DNA of 64,000 bases, from contig NC_135244.1 in assembly GCF_947623445.1 (NCBI RefSeq), forward strand, positions 16,678,860 to 16,742,859, read 5' to 3'. The position numbers were made by a program, and so were the translations under genes. Each line of letters opens with the position of its first letter. Position 1 is the stretch's first letter. This stretch comes from Clavelina lepadiformis (taxonomy: Eukaryota > Chordata > Ascidiacea > Aplousobranchia > Clavelinidae). Below are positions 37,601 to 48,066 of the stretch, piece after piece. The notes below the pieces were generated by a model, which worked only from the letters and a program-made list of their open reading frames with translations, searched no databases and was not told the origin of the DNA.

Positions 37601-40600
37601 CTCTTTTCAAGCAAAAGAATATATTTGATTCCACAATATTGCTGAATTAGCAAATCTCGATTTACAGAAACGTCTTGGTAAACAAGTTCACGCGATCGAA
37701 ATAACGTCTGGCATTTCCTAGCACGATTGTTACAAATGGATTGTTTTGGTTGATTGTTACGAATGGATTGTTATGTTATGGAACATTACAAAAAAAGTTT
37801 TATTCGTAACAATCGTGCTAAGAAATGCCAACTTAAATTTATCAGCGAGCCAGATATCGTCATCAAAAGAGCCACATCTGGCTCGTGAGCCATAGGTTCC
37901 CGACATCTGTTGCAGACAAAATCTCAGTAATGAGGCAACATTAGTAACACCGCTGTTTTGTTAGCCCGAATGATGTCTGCTTATATTAACAAGCTTCCAG
38001 TTCCACCATAGTTACTATCAGTGTATTGGCATTTTGCCGTTAAGTTACTTAAAGCTGTGAAAAAATTCCAGAAAGTAAAATTGAGTAAATGATGTTTTTA
38101 ACGCTATACTCCTAGGAGTTAATCAGATTAAATTATGCAACCAAAGTTGCAAGTAACACTTTCAGTGGTATCTTTATTTTTAGTGACCCGTCATCAAAGA
38201 GTTAAATCAACCATACTGGTGAAGAAACTCACTGAAAACGCTGCAAAGCAGGACATGACAATTGAAACATACCTTGATGAGGTTCAGCCCAGCCTTCCAA
38301 AGTATGGCAATGCTAAAAGTCAAATTGCAGATTGCGTTTTGTAATTCTTCATAACAATTTCTTGATCTGTTACCTCACTTGGATTGTAGAAAGACTGCTG
38401 AACCAAGCCAGTTTAGCTTGTCCTTGCAAATTAAACCACTAGATTGATTTAATTATATCGAGGAAACTTAGCTATTTGTGTGGTTATAGTAATGATGCAA
38501 ATAAAGCTTGTATATTATCGATGCATCCAAATAATGAGCAAAGGTGCTTTAACCAATGTAAAAGCAGTCCCTCATTAAACTATTTTTAGCTCAGTTTTCA
38601 CTAAGTCTTGCAAAGTGGTAGTCATGTATGACAATTATCTAATCCTGTGAAATTGTTTTTAGTTTTGCTTTGAGCAAACTTAAGTCTGTGATTGAAAATG
38701 GTGGATCACTCAACGACGATCAGGAAACTGATGATGATGATGATATTGATCGAGCTGGAGAAGTCATCAGCAACATCCGAAAGATAAAAGCTCATCCAGA
38801 TAGACTTCATGATGAACTATGGCAAGTATTATCTCATGACGTTCGCTATTAACTTCTAATAACATTCAGGCCGGGTCTCTTTATGTTTATGGGTTTGTAT
38901 GTATAAATGTCTCTCTTTCTCTCCCTATATGCATAGATGAACCAAGTTGAACACCAATTAAAAGATGGTTGTACTGATTAATGAAGCTAACAAGAAGTCT
39001 TGTTTGCCTTTATTACCAACTCGATTCAGTGCACTAATTTCATTTTAATTAAATATTTAATGGCAAAGACCATTTAAATAAATTTTTCTGCCTAAGGTAC
39101 AATGAACCACTTCAAGCCAATGACGGCCCTCTCTGTCATTGCACAGAAGATGCAAGAGTGAAAGGGATCCGACATAATATTTACCCTGGCGAAGACACCC
39201 CTCTACCATGCCATTCCATGAGAAACAACATTGGTACAGTTGTTACAACTTCATCGTAGTTGTTGTTGCTCTGGTGTAGTACTGTATTTGATTTGTATTT
39301 AAGTCAACAACTTTAAGTAATAAAAGTGAAACGTATCCATGCGAGACTGAAACTTAAGTAATTATAACACTCCTGGTCCTGGTGTGCTTGACTGCTCAGT
39401 ATAAAGATGTTCGCAAAAGTTTCATTTTTCTGTTCTTAGGTAAACTGCATCACTACCGTGTAATGGTTGGACCTGCAATCAATTTTATGAGTTCTGCCCC
39501 AACTTTGATCGAGCACAATGGCCATGACTTCATGTTTGAAGGATTTTCTATTTTCTCCCATGAACCATTGGATAAGGTGAGGTTGGGTTGGTCTTTGTGC
39601 TGAAAGCGGTTTTCTGGATACATGAATTAGAAGAGTTTTTTTAATTGCTAAATAGGAATGTTTAAAGGAATGTTTTACATTTTTTCAATAGATTCCCTTG
39701 TGTGATATCATTCGTTTTCATATTCGCTACACAATATATTTAATTGAAGAAACACCACCCGAAAACTTTTGCATGAGGGGTATGGAACTGTATCATGAAT
39801 ACTTGTTCAGGTAGGAACCAGCATTTGAAATATTGCGTGAAACAGGCTTGCTGCCTTTGCATAAGGCTGTGTTTCAAAGGTTTCCAGGATGAATAACTTC
39901 CTGTGTAGCAATTGCATAATTTTTTTCATGGCTGAATTTCGATATTTTTGTAGAGAGATTCTTGAACTCTATGACTGGCAAGCAAAGGATAATAAGTGCC
40001 CTGAAAACAATGATGCGGAATATTTCCGAAAATTTCGCTTCTATCCTCGCTTTGTGAGGTCTCTTCCCGATAATGGAAAAGAAATATTATCACTTTGCAA
40101 GGTCTTAGAATACCTCTTGGAAAATGACAAACCTCTTGTCTCTGAAACTGACTTGGACTGGCTGATGAAATGTTCGCACAAAGAGTGGCTTGACTACACA
40201 GAAAAAGTAGCTACCTTTCTGTTTTACAAATAACTGTAATTGATTGTGTGACAGTTGAAGTATTTTTTTCTGTATCATAAAAATAATGCTAGCTTAGAAA
40301 AGGTTAAAGGCAAAAGACATGTTTGCTTACTAAATTATCGCTAATCTTTGAAGAAAGTGATGTTGTTGAAATCTGAGGCGTAGATAATAACTGGTTACCG
40401 AGCTTATCTGTAAGCATTTTCCTCTAGGTACATATTTCTTCATATTTTAGTTTTCTTGAGGTCTTGCTAAAATTTGGTACTCTTCATAAGAACCAATAAA
40501 AAGGTGCAGCATTGCAACAGGTCCACTGATAATGCAGGTCCCCTATGATGAGCCCAACACCAAAATAATTCAAGTCACAAGATCAGAATCTTAAATATAC

Positions 40601-43600
40601 TATTATCATAACTTCTTGAATCTTATTTGATACTATGACCAGAACTAGTCCAAATCTCCCAAATCACCTCAAAAGATATTTATCTGCAAATTTGTATTTC
40701 TAAAATTTCGATATCTTAGTAGAGTTAGATAATGCTAACGGTATGTTGTCCTGTATATATGCAGTTTATGCACAGTCCCATTATTGCCTTACCCAAGATC
40801 CAACAACATTGCAAAGTCATTGTATCCCTGCCAAGTATTGTACCTTCTTCATACGCTTGCGAAATCGACTTTCAGGCCAATAGCCAAATCCCGCACAACT
40901 TTGAATAAAATATTTATAGCCTTAGTTGTGCTCTATGTAACAAACTCCTAACCTACCGAACTTCAGGTCCGTGGAATGATCGTGACATTACCTGGAAAGA
41001 AGCCAAGTTCGCTCCGTGTGGATCAGCTTGATCGGTACGATAGGAAACCTCTGGAATCTACAACACTTCAGGGGCATGCGGTAGATGATCGATATCCCAT
41101 GATTGTGCACTTTGGCATAAGACCCGCCAACTTGAGCTACGCAGGAGATCCGACGTATGTTTTGATCAGAAAATATTTTAAAATGCTCGTCTTTTGTCAT
41201 TTGACAATCCTTGGTGTGTGGCATGAGTTCATCGAGTAACGAAGCATTTTTTACACATTTACGTGCTTTGCAGCTATCAGCGCATATGGAGAGCTTACTT
41301 AAAACTTCGCCATCTAATGGCAAATTCACCGAAAGTGAAAGCCAGTGACAAACAAAAGCTTAAAGAAAGGGAGAACGCCTTGCAAAAGTTTAGAAGGTGA
41401 CTTATGATTTATTGATTCAGTGGTTGCTTGACAAATAGTTATTGTTTGTCTGAAAAAACGTTCTAGTTAATGGTACAATACAGCAGCTCATTTTAACCAC
41501 TCAGTTAGTTTGTTAAGAGAGGTGACCTGTAATTCCATTGGTTTATTGAATTTCTGTAGTTGGTATAAATCATATTCTTACTATGCACATTGCACAGATC
41601 CAAAGACATGCAACGGGAAGTTACAGTGGAACTTAGCAGTCAGGGGTTTCGAAGAACAGGAATCTTCTCTGATATTTGCCAACACGCTCTTCTACTGCCG
41701 GTTTTAACTCACCATCTCAGGTATATGTGGTTTAAAGCACTCTAGGTTTTACTGAAAGCTACACATTGACGGAAATATAGATTCCTTTCAATAATTGTGG
41801 TCTATTATCTTGAAAATACCAATGGACAAAGAAAGCTTTGGTTTAATAAATTGCGATTCTTAACCGAAAAGTAATATCGAGTTTTGTTTTAATTCTTTGC
41901 AATCGAGTAATACAACATCTTAAAAGTGGCAATGACTACACTTGCGGCGTTAGTTCTGGCTGTTGTTTACATATCAGTCATCGTCGCGTATCATTTTATA
42001 AAGGTATCACTTGTGTTTGAGAAATTTGGAGAAGACGATTGGATATCAGTTCAAAGAAAGAAAATGGCTTAGCGTAAGTATATCATGTTTTCAAACACCA
42101 CACATGACTGCTACTTATACTAGCACTGTATTTACAAATCCTCACGGTGCTGGGGAATTTATTCTGATGAAAAAACTTCGTTAACTTGTTAGTAAATTAT
42201 TTTTATCACGTAACTTGTTGACATTATTAGCACGCTATGAACCATCCAAGCTGTCAGATGAATTTCGGTTTGAATCCAGATCACGTGAGAAACGCGCTGT
42301 CCAACTGTGGACTTCGATTGCCGAGATATGGAGATAGTTCAATTCACTACAAGTAGGTTGCCACTTGCTCTACTTCATACTAATTCATCTGGTCTCTCAT
42401 AAGGGTTTGTTGCGGGTTCTTCGTTCTGTTTGAAATCGTTTTTTTTGTGGTTTTATAGTATTACTGATTGTATCTAAACTGTATGAAAAGTATATAATAT
42501 ATACCAGGGGTGGCCAAACTGCGGCTCTCGAGCCACATTCGGCTCTTTGAGCCTTTGATTGCGGCTCTTTAATGAATTAGCATTGATGAATTAGACATGC
42601 ATTTTCCCGGTCTAGACGAGTTGTTTGATCAGATTATGAAACAATGCGTTGTGTTATCGTTCACGTAGTAACAATGGACTCATTGTTAGTAATAATCAAA
42701 TTACACTCCAAAAAGTACATTATTGTACAGAAGTGTGCTAATTTGTACACTGTAGTTAAGTAAACTGTCAGATTGAAGCTGTACGTCAGGACTGACCTAG
42801 TTTTCAGTCTTGGTTACGGTTAAACTAATAATTGCAAAAAGAGTTGGTGAAGCCCAGTTGGAGACTCATTGTATCACCACGCAGCACTAATGTTAATCAA
42901 TTGCTACACTTTTTTGTAAGTGAATAAATTTTTTTTTTTATTGTGTTTGTGTTGTGGCTCTTTTAAAACTGGAATTTGTTATATGCGGCTCGAGCATGAA
43001 GCAGGTCTGAGCACTCCTGATATATACTATATAATATATAGTAAATAGCGCTACTTTAACAAAAAATAAACAAAGCTATAAGTAATGAGAAATTTAACTC
43101 GTACGATTACGTCTAGTGTTCAGTAGTTAATATCAAATGTTAAAACTATTTCGTTTCATTAATAAATACACAAGATGTAAAAACTTTTTAAAACAAAAAA
43201 CATTAAAATGCATTTTTCTTAAAACCATGATTTTGGACTTACGACTGTTTTTGTTATTAGCGACCAAATATAAATGCATTTATAAAATATCAAAGTCCTT
43301 TACCTCTGAAAGAAACTAAACTGGGCAGGGCGTAGCGCGGAACTGGATGTAATAAACATCTTCTACACCCGACCATTGGCGACTTTTAACAATTTTGCTC
43401 TAATTCCACTTAAAGGTACACCAGGAAACGAGGAATCACCACTTTGATTCGTATCATGGCACGACTTGGCCAGCAACGCCCAGTATTGTCGCCGATCGAA
43501 CACAACGAAAGACTTGAGTTCTTGGGGGATGCCGTGGTCGGCTACTTCACTAGTGTCCATCTCTTTCTCATGTTTCCTGATCTATCAGAAGGGGCTCTGA

Positions 43601-46600
43601 CCACGTTTCGAACGGTTCTGGTCAATAACTTGCATCTCGCTTTGCTTGCTGAGGTTAGATGATACGTTGTGTTTGGCCGTAATAAGTTTGTTTATTACTA
43701 TTTCTGTTAATTGCATAATTACTGTATATTCCGATGTTCGTGGGCGTAAAACATAACCAGGTATATGACCGCCGCGTTTTTTTCTTTTGTGCTTAGCATG
43801 TAACCTGTAAGTGAAAATACGAAGAAAGCAAATGCCAAAATTAGCCAATTCAATCAATGTATTTTTAAGGCAGTGAGCATTGTGTCTTAATCGTATGTAT
43901 ACGATTTGTAGAGACTACAGTTGGACGAGTACATGCTCTATGCTCATGGACCCGACCTGTGTAGGAAGGCAGACTTACGTCACGCCATGGCAAACTGCTT
44001 TGAAGCGCTCATGGGTAACTTGTCATATTTTATGTCATTGGTGGAATTTCCTGTTGCTTTTTTTAAATCCTGTTACTAATACAACAAATAGACGTTAGTG
44101 TGTATCAAGGGATTTTTCGAAATATTTGGTATTGCTTTGGGTTTTTTTGTCAATAATTTTGGTTTTTTAACAACTGAAACAACCTGTACAGGCGCCATTT
44201 TCATGGAAGCTGGCCTGGAAAAAGCCCAAGAGCTGTTTGGAAGATTTCTTTGGGAAACAACTGAATTGCAAAATGTGTGGAAAGATCTGCCTTTACACCC
44301 GTTACAGGTATAGAAGTAATATTTTTAACAGGAAGTTTGTTTTTAAAATGATTTTATTTGTTCACATCTCCGCACTTGTGTCATATTTAAAACTTTTTTG
44401 TACTAACATGACAAAAAAATTGCATTAACGTAATATAGTGTAACGTATTGTTTTATAATGGATAATATTAATAACAGTTAATAGACCTTATAGTTAAAAT
44501 ATAGCGTTAATATTTTATTTTAATAGAGATGTTTTTATTACGTCAATAGGAGGAAGAGCCAATCAGCGATCGACGTTGCATAAAGGGAATTCCGATTTTG
44601 CAAAAATTGACAAAGTTCGAGGATTCGATCGGTGTTCAGTTCGATCATATTCGGCTGCTAGCGAAAGCGTTTACTTGGCGTAATGTCCACGAGAACATCC
44701 TAACCCAGTAAGCAGCTACTTACCTCGTTATTAATGCAGTAATTTTGTTCCCATCGTTGTGTGCTTGTTATCGTAGTTCAAACTATGCCTCGATTTAATC
44801 ATTCAGACTCAGTTCAGTCATAACTTATAAGAGTTAAACTCATTGCGTCATATGTAACAATCATTGTGTACAAACACACAGCGGCCACAACCAACGTTTG
44901 GAGTTTCTTGGTGATTCAGTTTGCAATTTAGTGGCGTCCACATACCTCTTCAAGCTTTATCCAACCCACCACGAAGGTGATATATTTCTTGTACTGGTCA
45001 ACTTTTATTGCATTCACGTTAAATGGTAAATCTTGACACCAGAACCTTTGCTTTCACATTGTAACTTTTGCCGATTACAGTTTATAAGAAAGACACCACT
45101 TAAATTGCCTATATAATTATTTGCTTATTTATTTACGTAGTAAAACTAATGTTTCAGGACATTTGACCCTACTTAGGGCAACGGTCGTGAACGGACGAAC
45201 ACAATCCCTGGTTGCCACCGAACTTGGCATGCCAGAATATGTCATATGCAATTTGGATAGCGACAATCCAGGTGAGATATGTGCATTTTGTATGAAATGT
45301 AAATTTATGTACTTATTGTTTAGTTACATGTATTAATTATATTTGCCTTGTTGTTGGTTGATTTTGGCTGTATTTTGATGAATTTATCATTACACGTCAG
45401 CAAAACTACAATACTCTCTGCGTCACTAAGTGATTAACAATACACATTTGAGCACTTGCTATAGTACGTAATGCATTCACATGCTTTCATTTCTGTAAAT
45501 GCAACAATTGATTTTATGCGACGTGCGCATTTATTTCATTGTGAAGGAGGACGCGCACCAGAATGGCGGGAGAAGAATTTGGCTGATCTGCTTGAAGCCT
45601 TCGTGGCTTCACTCTTCCTTGATAAAGGGCTGGAATATGTTGAAGGTTTCATGAAAGTCTGCTTTTTCCCCAGGCTGAAGGTAAGTATCACTTTTCATTT
45701 GTTTAGGCATAACTCAGCCCTAGCGCTGAAAGGGATTATAGTAACAGAAAACGGCAGAATATGTAATGTAAGCTGTAAAATGATGAAGTTTTCTGGATAA
45801 TTTAGGAATTTATCCTCACTCAAGAATGGAATGATCCCAAGTCTTGCCTACAGCAGTGTTGTCTGACCTTACGACAAGAAGGGAAAGAACCGCAGTTGCC
45901 TACCTATGAAATATCACAACAGGCTGGTTGGTGTAGTTGTGCATTACTTGGCGACGACATGTAATATATGTCATGTACCGCTAGGTGGAGTAAGCAAGCA
46001 TTTTTATTTGCAGGACCATCCCACGCCCGAAAGTATGTTATTTCTGTTTACTTCAAAGGCAAAGAAATTGGGAAAGGAAGTGGAGAAAGGTATTTGTTAT
46101 CGTTTTGTAAATTACATCTGATGTTTTCTTTTGAAACAATATTACGATGAAGAAAAATTTCATTTTAAATGCAATATTTTCATTCCAAATATTCTTCTGT
46201 ACTGACAGCATACAAAGGGCCGAAAGGAACGCGGCAAGGAAGGCATTAAATGAATGTAAGTATGCAGATGTGATACTGGATGGCGTCATTTTCAGCTAAA
46301 TTTTGCCCCAGTCCTTGCAGAACACTTTAAACTTTTCGATGGGTGTTTAGTTTTGGTGTATGTGGATTACCACAAAGGCATGCGTGTTGTTGAAAATAGC
46401 TTTGAATTTAATCCTTTTAAAATATTCTTGTGCACTGTGACTACACTACTCCTATTTCCCGCGAGTACCTAGTTTTACGTTGACATAATACGCTTAGTGC
46501 GTGTACGATGCGCACAGTGCGTGGGCACATATGGTTCCGAATGTATATTACCCTGTTTATCAATTTCTAATTTTACCTATTTTGAAGTTTGCAATTTTTA

Positions 46601-47021
46601 TTGCTTAATTTCCAGCTGTATGTGGTCTTAGAAATCCGAGCATTGTCTCATTGTGATTTATTCTGTTTTTATCAGATAACTTCCCACAGTTGGAGTGGCA
46701 GCGACGCTATGTAGCCGAGAAACATGATCTTCCCTACCAACCTCGATCAAACTTGAAGAAAATTGAAGTTCGCCCGGGTATGCCCTCATTTAATACTTCA
46801 TGCATTACTCAAACTTTATAGCTAAATCATGTACCTCTGACCTTTCATTACAGTACTTGCAATTGGCAATTGCCACTTTATAAGACAGTGCTATTTCTTT
46901 TATGTGTAATAGCGCTTGTTATTTTGTTTGAACTTACAATTCTCAACTTTCATGCGGATGTTTTAACTCTTACTCAGATGAACATCCGTCAGGACCAGTT
47001 AAGAAAAGAAAGAAAACCTGA
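31665..47021 (+). CDS. DROSHA: DROSHA, nuclear RNase III of the microRNA Microprocessor
   Basis: Thirty-one coding exons with consistent phase give about 1,318 residues: 31665-32260, 32662-32702, 32906-32948, 33906-34028, 34159-34218, 34393-34460, 34607-34647, 34931-34988, 38184-38340, 38663-38821, 39097-39233, 39440-39576, 39692-39810, 39954-40206, 40967-41154, 41274-41396, 41598-41720, 42004-42073, 42231-42352, 43425-43653, 43912-44014, 44192-44307, 44550-44707, 44882-44976, 45158-45271, 45547-45680, 45806-45926, 46014-46089, 46209-46255, 46676-46777, 46978-47021. Exon 1 encodes a proline-rich then RS-rich tail. The central domain ([24 protein letters not shown]) precedes RNase IIIa ([10 protein letters not shown], residues about 899-908; MANCFEAL), RNase IIIb ([10 protein letters not shown], about 1077-1086; LADLLEAF) and a dsRBD (about 1195-1270). 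The enzyme crops primary microRNA hairpins in the nucleus with a DGCR8-type partner. Oddities: intron 10 is GC-AG, and RNase IIIa reads GDAVVG where most homologues have an acidic residue. The C-terminus ends in a basic KKRKK tail. Confidence 0.95.
35396..37909 (-). mobile_element. hAT DNA transposon (Charlie/GTF2IRD2-like) in DROSHA intron 8
   Basis: Ends CAGGGGTTGGGAA and, reversed, CAGATGTCGGGAA; flanked by 8-bp duplications ttgtagac (35388-35395) and ttgcagac (37910-37917), one mismatch apart. On the minus strand, 37461-36976 encodes the N-terminal part ([17 protein letters not shown], a CxxC BED-type finger) and 36772-36173 the catalytic middle ([42 protein letters not shown]), closely resembling the transposase domesticated in GTF2IRD2. 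The frame is broken between the two parts, and the C-terminal region toward 35400 is decayed with no dimerisation motif visible, so the copy is defective. It is antisense to DROSHA and spliced out with the intron. Confidence 0.9.
37709..37830. repeat. 122-bp inverted repeat nested in the hAT element
   Basis: tggcatttcctagcacgatt at the left end is mirrored by the complementary aatcgtgctaagaaatgcca at the right end, arms about 26 bp with one mismatch. The loop contains two copies of gattgttacraatggattgtt. It lies between the transposase start and the element's terminus and may be a foldback MITE that inserted into the hAT, or a subterminal feature of the hAT. Confidence 0.75.
42505..43019. mobile_element. 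Non-autonomous hAT element (515 bp) in DROSHA intron 19
   Basis: Starts CAGGGGTGGCCAAACT and ends AGTCTGAGCACTCCTG-like (reverse CAGGAGTGCTCAGACC), with a perfect 8-bp target duplication atatatac on each side (42497-42504 and 43020-43027). Both ends carry the gGCTCtCGAGCCa subterminal word, also seen in the larger hAT in intron 8. No transposase coding capacity. Confidence 0.88.
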
Positions 47022-47406
47022 TGTCAGCCATCTTTCCTGCCATCTTGAGGATGAAGCTTTTTCGAAAGTTTTAATTTCCAAACATCGCGCATTGTACGCT
47101 AATGACCGAACATTGTTCTTTATTAGACTGTCATTAAATCGAGAGCAAAGCTGGTTATTCCATTTTGACAATCATGTTGAAGTAATTCGTTCTAACCTCA
47201 ATTGACATAAACGATTACAACCTTAAATTAACTTAAATGAAGTGCTTACGCGGCCGATACGCCATGTGCCGCTTACCCTAGAGTCCTAGACCATAACAGC
47301 TTTTACAAAGTTTGTTGAAAGTGAAAATTCTGTGAAGAAATTACGATCTTCACCAGTTGTCCAGCTTGTTATATCATCTCTTGGATTTGTGATGAAGTTT
47401 AGAGGC

Positions 47407-47412
47407 AATAAA
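47407..47412 (+). terminator. Poly(A) signal AATAAA of DROSHA
   Basis: First clear AATAAA, about 390 bp after the DROSHA stop, followed within 40 bases by a T/G-rich stretch. Confidence 0.6.
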
Positions 47413-47613
47413 AATATTTAGTCGAAATGAATAGTCTTATTCTGTGCTGCAACAATTAGTAACTGTCGCTGATGACTATATTTTACGTACTACACAATAC
47501 CCAACGCTATCTCGTTAGATATACCTCATATTAAAAAGAATTTTAACTTTGTTGTTTCTCTATAAACAGTTGCTTGTTACTTTTCAACGCATATTTCTTT
47601 GATCGAAACTCAG

Positions 47614-47776
47614 TCACATGATCGGTTTAACACTATAGAGTCCATTTTATGTCTTGCTAATTCCTTGCTGCTGACTTCCACTTCCCCACTAAGTCGAACA
47701 GATGAAAGCCTTCAACCAGGATTAAAAATTTCCTTCCCCGTCTTGTGACCACTTAGCCAACTGCAAAACGTATAAA
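47614..47776 (+). promoter_or_regulatory. Tyrp promoter: M-box-like, Otx-type site and TATA box
   Basis: TCACATGA (47614-47621) is the extended E-box preferred by Mitf. GGATTA (47719-47724) is the Otx/bicoid-type site. TATAAAA begins at 47771. The TATA box lies about 300 bp before the ATG at 48067. In ascidians and vertebrates pigment-cell genes are driven by Otx and Mitf-type inputs, so the cluster fits the gene. Binding is inferred from motif match only. Confidence 0.5.
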
Positions 47777-48066
47777 ATCGAACGCGGAGCTCTCGGCTCA
47801 TCACAGTCAGCAACCTGACACATTGAACTAAGTTCATGTACGACTGTCTGTTTAGTTGGTGAGTCGTGTTCGAAGAAGCAGACATCTGCAATTCTGCATC
47901 TTATGAAGTGGGTGACTGTGTGCGAAGTAGCGTATGGATAGCTTTCAGGCGTAGCATATATTTATAGATGCTTTTACTGGATAGTTAAATCCGCCAGCAT
48001 ATAATTTACTCATTTTCGTAGCATACATATTCTTGCATTTGTAGAATAATTTCAACTTTAGCGGAT

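Noticed and set aside
41932-42072. A 46-residue membrane-type small protein inside a DROSHA intron
   Set aside because: The same bases in another frame (42004-42073) encode [20 protein letters not shown] and restore the missing start of RNase IIIa with correct splice sites and phase. The small frame is a shadow of that exon.
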